Assembly: GCA_003427395.1 (NCBI GenBank)
Contig: BFEA01000134.1
Location: 2,389,501 to 2,413,574 of the forward strand
From: Chara braunii
Lineage: Eukaryota > Streptophyta > Charophyceae > Charales > Characeae
Length of the DNA stretch: 24,074 bases
Reading direction: 5' to 3'
Shown here: positions 1 through 8,900 of the stretch, piece after piece
Layout: the number at the start of each line of letters is the position of its first letter
Position numbering within the stretch: the stretch's first letter is position 1
Made by a program: the position numbers and the translations under genes
The notes under the pieces: generated by a model
What the model saw: only the letters and a program-made list of their open reading frames with translations
Database searches by the model: none
Told to the model about the DNA's origin: nothing

Positions 1-158
<158 letters not shown>

Positions 159-159
159 A

Positions 160-849
160 CTCGCAGGGAAGAGAATGACATGAACACAGAGCAGAGGAAC
201 AGCAACGAGCGAAAACGAAGAGGGCGGCCGACACTCACCTTGCCACGGGGAGCGAGAACAAAGAGGCCAGGAGGTTGGCCTTCAAAGCGCGTCAAAACAA
301 CGGGGTTCGAAATTCAATTCAAATTTCCAACGCCTCACTGCTATAGGGGCAGCACAGGAAGATGGGCGCCTCATACGAGGGCAAATGGCGCAAAGCCCGA
401 TGAAATGGGACTGCCAGTTGAGGGAGGGCGTCCAGGAAAGTTTGCACCCACTACCGACAGGGGCTTGCTGAAAATATTTTTAGGCTCAGGGGAGCGACAG
501 GGTAAATCAACTGTCGGAGAAGCGCAACTTTTTGAAAAAATTCCATGACATATTGTCTTAGTCTGCCTATTTCTCTGATCCAATCTACCAAATAAGCAAG
601 AAAAATTCTCAAAAAAAAAATGGGGTTGCCTTGACTTAAAAAAAACAGACCCCAGGGTCGAAAAAAAAACAAGTCCAATCACCTAACATTGACTATATCT
701 TCTCTCAAATCGAATATGTGGTCATTATATCTGTATTTCAAGTATTTGGGATATTTTTCAATCATTAAATGTCGCAATGTTATATTCAAGTGAACAAGAT
801 ATGAAAGAAGAGAGTTAAGCAACTATTGGTCAAGTAACACACAAGCGGC
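160..849. other. non-coding, no gene seen
   Basis: Moderately AT-rich sequence with several A runs (for example around 610, 640 and 661). Open frames here show no recognisable domain and overlap each other on opposite strands. I see no RNA gene or mobile-element terminus. Confidence 0.5.
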
Positions 850-1157
850 CAACTACTCGCTCAATCTTAACCGAAAGTAATTCTGAAATGAAAAAAGAAT
901 CAGCGATTGTGAAGTTTTTTTTGGGTTCCAATGATAGAAAGGTGTTGAAATAGCTAAATGTCCCCCGCCTTTGAAAAATGTTGAACATTCTCAAATTTTT
1001 AAGTGGTAAAAATATGAAACATTGTGAATGTCGACCTTATAGTCAAATGCAAATAGACGTTAGAAATGTTGAAAATTTGAACATTCTAAAATTTTTGAAG
1101 TGGTAAAAATATGGAATGTTGCGAATGTCGACATTATAACCCAATGTAAATAGACGT
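850..1157. repeat. AT-rich tandem array, left part
   Basis: Two imperfect units of about 97 bp are visible: the word AAATAGACGT ends at 1060 and its counterpart TAGACGT at 1157, each preceded by AAGTGGTAAAAATATG and GAATGTCGAC. The sequence from 870 (CGAAAGTAATTCTGAAAT) onward is repeated with divergence at 10632-11190, on the other side of the 9.45-kb insertion. The array is therefore one block split by that insertion. No coding capacity. Confidence 0.75.
1154..1157. repeat. left target-site duplication (ACGT)
   Basis: ACGT lies immediately left of the TGT that starts the large insertion and recurs at 10607-10610 immediately right of its terminal ACA. If the insertion is taken to start one base later, the duplication is 5 bp (ACGTT). 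In the neighbouring array unit the same word continues as ACGTTAGAAATGTTGAAAA, which matches the sequence on the right of the insertion (ACGTTAAAAATGTTGAAAA), so the pre-insertion site can be read. Confidence 0.6.
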
Positions 1158-1161
1158 TGTA

Positions 1162-1192
1162 GGTGCGAATACCCTTACAAGGGTATCCGCCC
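1162..1192. other. opening hairpin of the large insertion
   Basis: ATACCCTT pairs with AAGGGTAT across a two-base loop, extended by GCG/CGC after one mismatch. The same hairpin, unchanged, opens the second repeat copy at 4278-4308. Confidence 0.7.
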
Positions 1193-1962
1193 TGGTTTTT
1201 GCAAGTAACAGAAAATAAGTCTAGTTGAAGTTTGAGTATACCGCACGAGTCGCGACAATGTCGGTCATTTACGTTGACTGGATGGTTGACTAGAGTAAAG
1301 AGTGAGTGGCCGCGCAGGTTTAAGGCGCGCGTGATTCACCCCTTGATGTTGATTACGAAACCGGCGCGGACGCCGGTCTGTTTATTTTTATTATTATCCT
1401 TAAGTTTTATTTTTGGTTACTCTTGATTAAACTAGGATCTAGGGGATATTTTCTTTCGATGGTTACGTTTGACCGAGTCGAGCGCGTGTGCGGAGGGCGA
1501 CCTCGACGACGGCATCGACAACGACGGCGCGACTTCGTGCGGTGAGCGGGGTGCCAAGGAAGTGTGGCGAGGACGAAGGCAGCTAGCAGCGCCGGTGGTA
1601 GCGGGCGGTGGGATCAGCCGGGTTGCATTCGGCAGCGAGCGCAGAGTCGAGGGGGAGGGCATTAGCAGGACGGGCACAGCAGCGGAAGGGGGGGATGAAC
1701 CTGGAGGGGTCTCCGTGCCGGGTACATACGGACAGCAGCCAGGCGCATCGCTGAACAAAGGAGATATGAATGTTAGTGAGAGGAGGATAGGGAGTTGAGC
1801 GAATCTGGACAATGAACGCGTCCGGGTGCAGTCAGAGGCAGGCAGAAGGGGGCTGACAGGGGAACGACGAGCAGCGGGGGACAAGGGGGTGAACAGTCGA
1901 ATGAACCCGGACGGGTTCCCGCGTTAGGTACGTGCGAAGGAGGGAGGAAAGAAAGTATCTAT

Positions 1963-1992
1963 CCCACCCGTTTCTTGATGAAAACGGGTGGG
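1963..1992. other. hairpin, CTTGATGA loop, copy a
   Basis: CCCACCCGTTT (1963-1973) pairs perfectly with AAACGGGTGGG (1982-1992) around the loop CTTGATGA. It is one of a family of hairpins sharing loop and loop-closing TTT/AAA pairs but not the outer stem. Confidence 0.8.
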
Positions 1993-2138
1993 AGAAATGT
2001 CTATTCCAATGTTTTCGTGCAGGGCGAATCTAGATGTGTAGTTAGTTTTAAGAGAGGATTAACGAAAAGAGAGTTAATAAGAAAAAAAGTTGCGCGGAGG
2101 TGGCAGAAACGGGCTATGGCAGAAATAGAAGAAAGCGA

Positions 2139-2174
2139 TATTTCGCTCATTTCTTAACGAAATCGAGCGAAATA
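2139..2174. other. hairpin, CTTAACG loop, copy b
   Basis: TATTTCGCTC (2139-2148) pairs with GAGCGAAATA (2165-2174), followed inward by ATTT/AAAT, one bulged C and the loop CTTAACG. It lies about 175 bp from copy a, in a second subunit of the same repeat. Confidence 0.75.
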
Positions 2175-2316
2175 AAGTTGTAAACTATGTTCTGTAGGTG
2201 CTCCGAATTAGAATATGATGTTAGTTTTAGTAGGGGGTCAGTAGATCGGGAGTTAGGAAGGAATAACAGTGCGCAGAGGTGCCGAGAGGAGATGGATGAG
2301 GGAGAGAGTGAAAACC

Positions 2317-2885
2317 AGCTTGTCCATCTGTACAAATGCAGGTTGTGGTACTGAACGAGTCATTTGTTCCTTTCCTTGGTGTGATTTAGGTGGTTCTTGA
2401 TACGATTTAGATGGTTGTGTTCAGATGTGTGATATGTTGACGTGTTGGGACAGACTTGCGTGCTTTAAGTTTTTGTACATAATTAGGTACATACCGAGGT
2501 ATCTGTGTGATCGATACCTGAGTTACTCAGCAGAGTGGGATGTGACGGCTGGGTACCTAGGCTGGTGTTGAGAGAGATATTTTATTCTGGTGTACATAAT
2601 GAGTTGAGACCCTATGGGGTTTGGTTTTTGTGACGATCACTATCACTCTCACTTGTGTGGCTTTATCCTGATGAATGTTGGCTTTGTGTGAGAGATGTGT
2701 GAATGTGTGAAATGTAAAGCTGCCTACTCCTCGGTATACTCGTGCGACCTGCCCACGGGCAGCTGATGGGGCAGAGTATAAGGGGAGGGAGCGCAGTCTG
2801 TTTGTGAAAAGTTGTGAGGATTTTGCCGGTTGTTGATTGTTTAAGTGTGATGGGGGTCCATAAGAAGGTCTCTCAGTGATGTTTG
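2317..2885. other. non-coding part of the insertion
   Basis: No recognisable gene. The segment separates the first direct repeat copy from the 46-bp hairpin array. The antisense open frame at 2557-2964 has no domain and runs into the array. Confidence 0.45.
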
Positions 2886-3171
2886 TTTCATGATGAGCCC
2901 TCCTTGGATTTTGGAGAAGGGGATGTTTTGTGACGTTGTGTGTTATAATGAGACCCCTCGTCATTTTTTTAGCAGGGGATGTTGTGTGTTACGATGAGAC
3001 CCCCTCGAATTTTTGAGGAGGGGAAGTTTGGTTTTATGATGAGACCCCTCATGATTTTTGGAAGAGGGAATGTTTTGTTATGTGGTGAGACCCCTCGTGA
3101 TTTTTGGGAGAGGGGGTGTTTTGTTTTATGATGAGAGCCCCTTGGATTTTTGGAAAAGGGAATGTTTTTGT
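2886..3171. repeat. 46-bp tandem array, six units, each a hairpin
   Basis: The word GATGAG or a close variant recurs at 2892, 2947, 2993, 3038, 3084 and 3130, giving spacings of 55, 46, 45, 46 and 46 bp. Each unit reads about GATGAGACCCCTCGTGATTT, then GG, a purine-rich arm and TGTTTTG. The pyrimidine arm (CCCCTC, CCCTC or CCCCTT) faces a matching purine arm (GAGGGG, GAGGG or AAGGG) across a T-rich loop, so stems stay paired although their sequence changes. Confidence 0.85.
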
Positions 3172-3180
3172 TGTTGGAAG

Positions 3181-3200
3181 ACTCACCTTCAAAGGTGAGT
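3181..3200. other. perfect 9-bp hairpin
   Basis: ACTCACCTT (3181-3189) pairs with AAGGTGAGT (3192-3200) across two bases. It follows directly after the 46-bp array. Confidence 0.75.
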
Positions 3201-4273
3201 AAACTGATTTATGGCATGGTAAGTTGTCTGATGAGTGATAAAGTCTGACGAAGAGGGTCACTTTTGCTTGGAATATTTGAGAAAGTCGCAATGAGTGCAG
3301 GGCGAGAGACGTCTCAGGACGGGTGGCTGCTGGCTCTGATCAAGTCAGGGATCACGGCCTCGTGTACCTAGTGGTGATTTTGTTTATGAGCATGCGAAGG
3401 ATGCCATGCCTATTGTGGAAGGGCTGGTAAATGTCTTCGGACCCCTGCGTATCGCGCAGTGGGCCTGTGATTTTGTTTTGCGACGCCCCGTCTAACCACC
3501 TGTGCTAGTTCTGGGACATATTGAAGAAAGGTCAAACTAACGGAAAAGAAGTTAGTACCTCTAGGACGTAACCCCATTGGATGGCTGCTAGCCGGCGCAA
3601 CCGGGCTGCCGGACCGCGGGGTAAGAGTTTAAGGGGGGTTGCCCGCCCCAGTAAAATTACTCCGCCGGAAAGTGATGATTGAGAATTTTTGGAGGAATCC
3701 TGATTGGATGTTTATCAGGAGGAAACCTATGGTTGCGTAACTAACGAGGGGTACTACCGTTAAATAACAATGCGGTGGGCCGTAGTCCTGGTCCGATCAG
3801 CCAGGCTATGGTGGGCCAAAATGGAGACCTAGCCTTTCTATACTCTACTGCAGAAAGAGCTGAGTGGATATTAAGTATACGTATATACTTATGTGTACTT
3901 CAGTGCGAGAGATTTTAAGAAGGAAGGCGAGAATGCCTTCAGAGGTTTCGATTAAGGCCCTCGTCCCTAGTCTTTGCCAAGACTAGGGACACCCAACGAG
4001 AAGCCGAAGGTTGTCTAGGACCGGGGAGAGGACGATTGGGAAGGTCTTTGAAACTTATGCGGTCAGCGTCCTAATTTCTGGGCGGTGAGAGGCCCGGGTT
4101 AGGAGCCTGGCAGCATATAGTTGTGAAGGCATGGTTTGATGGAGGCCTCTACCTTGTGTTTGTCCGCTAATTGGATTGGTCATTCCTTTCGTCAGCATTT
4201 GAAGTGTGGATGGATTTATAGCCTTCTGATTTGGCGAAGCGACGGGGACGTCGCTTAATATGGTCCGGTAAGC
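3201..4273. other. non-coding, hairpin-dense part of the insertion
   Basis: No gene is supported. Several small hairpins are readable: GAAGGC/GCCTTC near 3922-3939, the 12-bp stem at 3963-3990, and AAGCGAC/GTCGCTT with a GGGGAC loop near 4235-4257, just before the second repeat copy. Confidence 0.55.
3963..3990. other. perfect 12-bp hairpin, TGCC loop
   Basis: GTCCCTAGTCTT (3963-3974) and AAGACTAGGGAC (3979-3990) are exact reverse complements separated by TGCC. It has no following T run, so it is not a pol III or bacterial-style terminator. Confidence 0.85.
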
Positions 4274-5431
4274 TGTCGGTGCGAATACCCTTACAAGGGT
4301 ATCCGCCCTGGTTTTTGCAAGTGACAGAAAATAAGTCTAGTTGAAGTTTGAGTATACCGCACGAGTCGCGACAATATCAGGCATTTACGTTGACTGGATG
4401 GTTGACTAGAGTAAAGAGTGCGTGGGCACACAGGTTTAAGAGGCGCGTGATTCACCCCTTGATGTTGATAATGAAACCGGCGCGGGCGCCGGTCTGTTTA
4501 TTTTTATTATTATCCTTAAGTTTTATTTTTGGTTACTCTTGATTAAACTAGGATCTAGGGGATATTTTCTTTCGATGGCTACGTTTGACCGAGTCGAGCT
4601 CNTGTGCGGAGGGCGACCCCGGCGACGGCATCGGCAACGACGGCGCGACTTTGTGCGGTGAGAGGGGAGCGAAGGAAGTGTGGCGAGGACGAAGGCAGCT
4701 AGCAGCGCCGGTGGTAGCGGGTGGTGGGATCGGTCGGGTTGCGTTCGGCAGCGAGCGCAGAGTCGAGGGGGAGGTCGTTAGCAGGACGGGCACATCAGCG
4801 GAAGGGGGGAATGAACCCGGAGGGGTCTCCGTGCCGGGTACATACGAAGAGCAGCCAGACGCAGCGTTGAACGAGGGAGATGTGAGTGTTAGTGAGAGGA
4901 GGATAGGGAGTTGAGTGAATCTGGATGATGAACGCGTCCGGGTGCAGTCAGAGGCAGGTAAAAGGGGGGTGACAGGGGAACGACGAGCAGCGGGGGACAA
5001 GGGGGTGAACAGCCGAATGAACCCGGACGCGTTCCCTCGTTAGGTACGTGCGAAGCAGGGAGAGAGAAAGTATTTATCCCACCTGTTTTTTGATGAAAAC
5101 GGGTAGGAGAAAGGTCTATTCCAATGTTTTCGTGCAGGGCAAATCTAGATGTGTAGTTAGTTTTAAGATAGGATTAGCGAAAAGAGAGTTAATAAGAAAA
5201 AGAGTTGCGCGGAGGTGGCGGAAACGGGCTATGGCAGAAATAGAAGAAAACGATATTTCGCTTGATTCTTAACGAAATCGAGCCAAATAAAGTTATAAAC
5301 TGTGTTCTTTAGGTGCTGCGAATTAGAATATGATGTTAGTTTTAGTAGGGGGTTAGTAGATCGGGAGTTAGGAAGGAATAACAGTGCGCAGAGGTGCCGA
5401 GAGAAGATGGATGAGGGAGAGAGTGGAAACC
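4274..5431. repeat. 1.16-kb direct repeat, copy 2
   Basis: Second copy of 1158-2316, starting TGTCGGTGCGAATACCC. The opening hairpin is intact; the hairpin at 5078-5108 keeps its loop but has one mismatch and one wobble in the stem, and that at about 5253-5288 is more eroded. Base 4602 is undetermined (n). Sequence before 4274 is unrelated to that before 1158, so the repeat edge is sharp and coincides with a TGT. If the pair were LTRs, the element between them would be only 1.96 kb and have no retroelement genes. Confidence 0.85.
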
Positions 5432-5880
5432 GGTATTTCACTCGGTCACGGATGGAATCCAGTAAGGGAGGAGGCTAACCTGAGGTTTAGCCTAGGGCGA
5501 ACTCACTGGTGCGATCGAGGGAGTTAGTGGTTAGGGAGTTAGAATAGGGATGGGCTGCGTAGTGGCTATGGTAGGGCAGCGAGGGAGAGCGGAGACCTCG
5601 CTCGTTTCTTGGTGAAAACAAGCGAGAGAGGAGACGTTTTGGAGGTTTTGCAGGGTGGCGACCGTGAATGTGAAGCTAGATTGGTGAAAACGTCAATGGG
5701 ATAGGAGTTAGTAAAAAGATAGACTGCGCCCAGGAAGAGTGGTCGGCTGTTGCATAAAAGATGGAGTGAATCTACCCGCCTTTCTGAGACAGATTCATTC
5801 CATTTTGCACATGTTGTTGATGCGAGTAGCGCAAAGTCGGCTGCGGTCATCGGTATAGCCGTGACGAACACCGTTGCCAC
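5432..5880. repeat. continuation of a ~175-bp hairpin-bearing unit array
   Basis: Hairpins of the CTTGATGA family stand at 5078, about 5253 and 5597; the last two are about two 175-bp periods apart. Each unit ends in a purine-rich stretch such as GAGGGAGAGAGTGG or GAGGGAGAGCGG. The hairpin at 5597-5626 pairs CTCGCT with AGCGAG, has one C/A mismatch, then GTTT/AAAC and loop CTTGGTGA. A further 13-bp stem ATGGAGTGAATCT / AGATTCATTCCAT (one wobble) lies at about 5760-5802. Confidence 0.6.
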
Positions 5881-7196
5881 CCGTCATAATCCATACCCCG
5901 ATCGAGCCTACGCCGACCTCTTGTGACCAGCGGGCAGTAAGACCAGGGGAAGGGGGCTGCAGGATATTTGCCTGGCCGGAGTACTGCCCGCAGTATTGAG
6001 TACGGCGGCGGGGGATCAGCCACGGGATGACAAAGGCTATCTTGCGGAGTGGAGCGCTGTCTTTCGCAGCGGGCGAAGCAACTGGGAAGTGGCCAGGGAG
6101 CTTGCGGGCCTAGCTACTAAATAAGATACTACCTATCTTACCAGTCTGCACATATGGGAAGACTAGTCACAAAAAGTTGCGGGTTCACATGTTGGCCGAC
6201 AGCCTGCGGCTCGTTTGAGCCGCCTTTCACTAAGGTGTCGCTGATGGGACCACGCGTGTAGTTATTCGTTGTATGTCATTGAGCATTCGGAGCAGCACTG
6301 ACCACTATTGCGCGTTGTATGCTATACTGGCCACAGCTACCACGGCAAACCAGATTCGGCAAGGCTACAGTTACCATTACTGCTTGTTGACAGTGTGGGT
6401 CGTTGTCTTGTGTCAGCTGCATATGCTTCTGCGGTGGTATCGTGCATATTACTACTCGTTGAGGTTGAGTGTCCTGCTGCGGCAGCTACTGGGCCTATCG
6501 TAGGCTACGGCGTTGGTCCGAAGTTTGACTGTTCGGGCCAACGTGATTGCGGGGGGGGCGAAAGGCGTAACATGAAGGAGTAGCCAGTCTATTAGAGAAG
6601 AGTTAGGGTTAGAGTTCGAAGGTTCGTCAGGGGATTAGGGTTCAGCAGTTTGACGTCAGGCTTACTGAGCGGCTGACACATGACCGCCATTGAGGGGCCC
6701 TCAGGCGCACGAAGAGCTCAACACCCTCTCGCGCGAGTTTGAGCGCACCCCTCTTGTATCTGAGAGTCTCAAACCATCTATTTTTACCCTTCTTACTCTG
6801 AGTCTGGTCCTGGTTCTGAGAGGAAGGCGGCAGGCGGGATTGCAATCCGTAGGTCCGCGTCAAGACTCCGTGGGGAGTCCACCCACCGATTGTGGGAGCT
6901 CTGCCGGGACTCAGGAGGAGTTCTGGAGGCAGGGAATCGTTAGGTAAACCACTTTCATTTGTACAGCCTACTACCACCCATGTTTGTTTATCCCCCTCCA
7001 GTATGACTGTTGTATGCATGAGGTTGTCCCTATGGTTTTTGCTTTCTCTTCAGGACCTAATCAGACTGAATGGAAGGAACGTGTGAGAGTGAAGCCTAAG
7101 TTTTTTCTTTGTTTTGGTTGAAAGCATACAAAGGGATAAACTGGGAAAAGGTGGAAGGAAGGCAGTTTTGCATGTGTTTGGAAGGGTCAACCAAAG
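5881..7196. other. non-coding part of the insertion
   Basis: No gene is supported; short open frames on both strands overlap and lack domains. A perfect hairpin GCGGCTC-GTTT-GAGCCGC stands at 6206-6223. GC content is higher than in the arrays outside the insertion. Confidence 0.45.
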
Positions 7197-7882
7197 CCTG
7201 AGCATTGTTTCTACTATGAACGGCTCAGGGCTATGTTTATTTAGCTGTTTTCTGAAGGACCAGGCATTGTTTCTACTTTGAATGACCTGGTTGCTATGTT
7301 TTTTTATCTAGTTGTTTCTGGAGGACCAGACATTGTTTCTACTGTGAATGACCTGTTTACTCTAGTTAACTCTAGGGGTTTGCCTGATTAAAAGGGGTTA
7401 AGTTCTTGTTTATTCTGAGGGAGAATTTTTTGTCTAGGGCTAAGCATTGTTTCCATGGTGAATGGTTTAGCCTGAAAACCACGCTCATAAATTAAACTAA
7501 GTACAAAGGAAAATACTTTATGTATATTTGCATGTGAACTGGCAGTTGGGCATTGTTTCTACTGTGAATGGTCCAGCGTTAAGCCATATCATTAAAAAGA
7601 GAAAAGAGAAAATACAAAGTATAAATGAAAATAGTTTGGGCAAGCTGAACATTGTTTCTACTGTGAATGGTTCAGTACCCTGCCCATATTTGCCTTTTCT
7701 TTTGAAAATAAAGTCAGAGAAATACTAATTTTTTGGATATTAAACAGCTCAGGGCGACCAGGCATTGTTTCCATGGCGAATGACCTAGTCATCTGCCCAA
7801 AAGAAGAGAGAAGTAGTTGTGCAACCTGTTCGTGTATATCATAAAGACAAACTAGGCATTGTTTCCATGGCGAATGGTCCAG
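7197..7882. repeat. eight hairpins with conserved CATT/AATG core and covarying lower stems
   Basis: Hairpins at 7197-7229, 7259-7291, 7326-7356, 7438-7472, 7544-7577, 7644-7676, 7756-7790 and 7852-7882. All share CATT-GTTTC(T/C)A...-AATG with a 12-base loop (GTTTCTACTGTG or GTTTCCATGGYG types) and a single purine bulge (G or A) on the 3' side. The lower stems differ but still pair: CCTGAG/CTCAGG, ACCAGG/CCTGGT, GGCTAAG/TTTAGCC, GTTGGG/TCCAGC, GCTGAA/TTCAGT, GACCAGG/CCTAGTC (one mismatch). Copies 3 and 8 are less well paired. DNA between the hairpins is not repeated and spacing ranges from 62 to 112 bp, so this is not an ordinary tandem repeat. Confidence 0.85.
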
Positions 7883-8195
7883 CTCTATGTCTTATGTAAG
7901 ATGGGTATAAGGATTCAAGGACTTGAAGATTCATGAACTTTCTATATGGAATGAACTTGGGATGGTGAGAGTACTTACATTCGTGGTTTGGTTTGCATGT
8001 GACTGAATGAGATGACTAGTTTGTTTGGGTTTCAGTATTATAGGTAGTTGCTTTAGTTGCTCGCGACGTGCTAGAGCTATAGGAGTTAGTGTCAATTCCT
8101 GCATTTTCTGTAATAATTTTTCTCTACTTAGGTCAATTCCTGCATTTTCTAAGATCTTTTCTTATACTTGGCTTTGTATAGATCTCCACAAGCTA
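7883..8195. other. non-coding, degenerate lead-in to the 124-bp array
   Basis: The words GTCAATTCCTGCATTTTCT occur twice (about 8090 and 8131), and GCTATAGGAGTTAG near 8075 resembles the CAAGGAGTTAG of later array units, suggesting a decayed first unit. The small open frame 8025-8294 crosses into the array and is not supported as a gene. Confidence 0.45.
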
Positions 8196-8900
8196 CTTTT
8201 CCTGTGGGAAGCGCTGCCGAAATTTCTACAAACCCAAGGAGTTAGTTCAATTTTGACTTTTCAAAAGTTCAGCTTTGTTTTTTCTCGTATCTAACTTAGT
8301 TAAAATATAGGGAGTCTCATTTTCTAAAGGGAGTGCTGCCCAAATTTTTGCTAATTCAGGGAGTTAAACAAAAATTAAACTTTGGGAAGTCAAAGCTACT
8401 TTCAAAATCTAAACTTAGTCTTGTATAAATTTTGAAATAACACTTTTATAGAGGGAGTGCTGCCGAAATTTCTACAAAAATTAAGGAGTCAGACAAAACT
8501 TGACTTTCCAGAGTTATAGATTATTTCTGCCTTTATATCTGACTTAGTATGAATCTGAGAAATCTCCCTTTCTAAAGGGAATGCTGCCCAAATTTCTACC
8601 AATTCAGGGAGTTAGACAAATCTTGACTTTCCAGAGTTAGAGATTATTTCTGTCTTTATATCTCACTTAGTATAAATCTGGAAAGTCTCCCTTTCTGAAG
8701 GGAGTGCTGCCCAAATTTCTGCTATTTCAGGAAGTTAGACATAGTTTTGACTTTCCGGAGTTAGAAATTATTTCTGTTTTCATAACTGGACGTATATAAA
8801 TCTTGGAAAGACACTTTCCCTACGGAAAGCGCTGCCAAAATTTTCTTAGATTAAAAGAGGTCGAATATGTTTTGACAAGTGGGGATTTTTTATAAGTCCA
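8196..8900. repeat. ~124-bp tandem array, six units
   Basis: The word GCTGCC recurs at 8213, 8335, 8459, 8583, 8706 and 8831 (spacings 122, 124, 124, 123, 125). Units share GCTGCC(C/G)AAATTTCTAC, then a GGAGTTAGACAAA-like stretch, TTGACTTTCC and ACTTAGTATAAATCTG. Just before each GCTGCC several units carry a hairpin whose stem differs: TTCC-TGTG-GGAA, CTCCCTT-TCTG-AAGGGAG, CTTTCC-CTAC-GGAAAG; two units are poorly paired. No coding capacity. Confidence 0.85.

Larger units (their letters stand above)
1158..2316. repeat. 1.16-kb direct repeat, copy 1
   Basis: Aligns with 4274-5431 at a nearly constant offset of about 3116 bp, with scattered substitutions and very few indels. It begins TGTAGGTGCGAATACCC and similarity stops after GAGAGAGTGAAAACC. 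The start sits exactly at the left end of the large insertion. It carries an opening hairpin (1162-1192), a hairpin ACCGGCG/CGCCGGT near 1361-1378, and two long hairpins at 1963-1992 and 2139-2174. Parallel open frames of 64, 109 and 150 codons (the last antisense) survive in both copies. About 17 of 109 residues differ in the plus frame and the antisense frame differs about as much, so I do not see protein-level selection. Confidence 0.85.

Noticed and set aside
1432-1884. 150-codon antisense frame and 109-codon plus frame conserved in both 1.16-kb repeats
   Set aside because: They overlap on opposite strands of GC-rich DNA, differ at many residues between copies in both frames, and match no family. 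Conservation of the frame follows from the lack of indels.
1158-5431. Classical LTR retrotransposon with LTRs at 1158-2316 and 4274-5431
   Set aside because: The interior is only 1.96 kb with no gag-pol, no convincing primer-binding site or polypurine tract, the repeats do not end in CA, and the target duplication that I can see belongs to 1158-10606 instead.
6600-6625. Interstitial telomere repeat (TTAGGGTTAGAG)
   Set aside because: Only about one and a half units, with no further TTTAGGG copies.
7197-8900. CRISPR array
   Set aside because: The context is eukaryotic, spacers are irregular, the repeats vary in the stems, and no cas genes exist.
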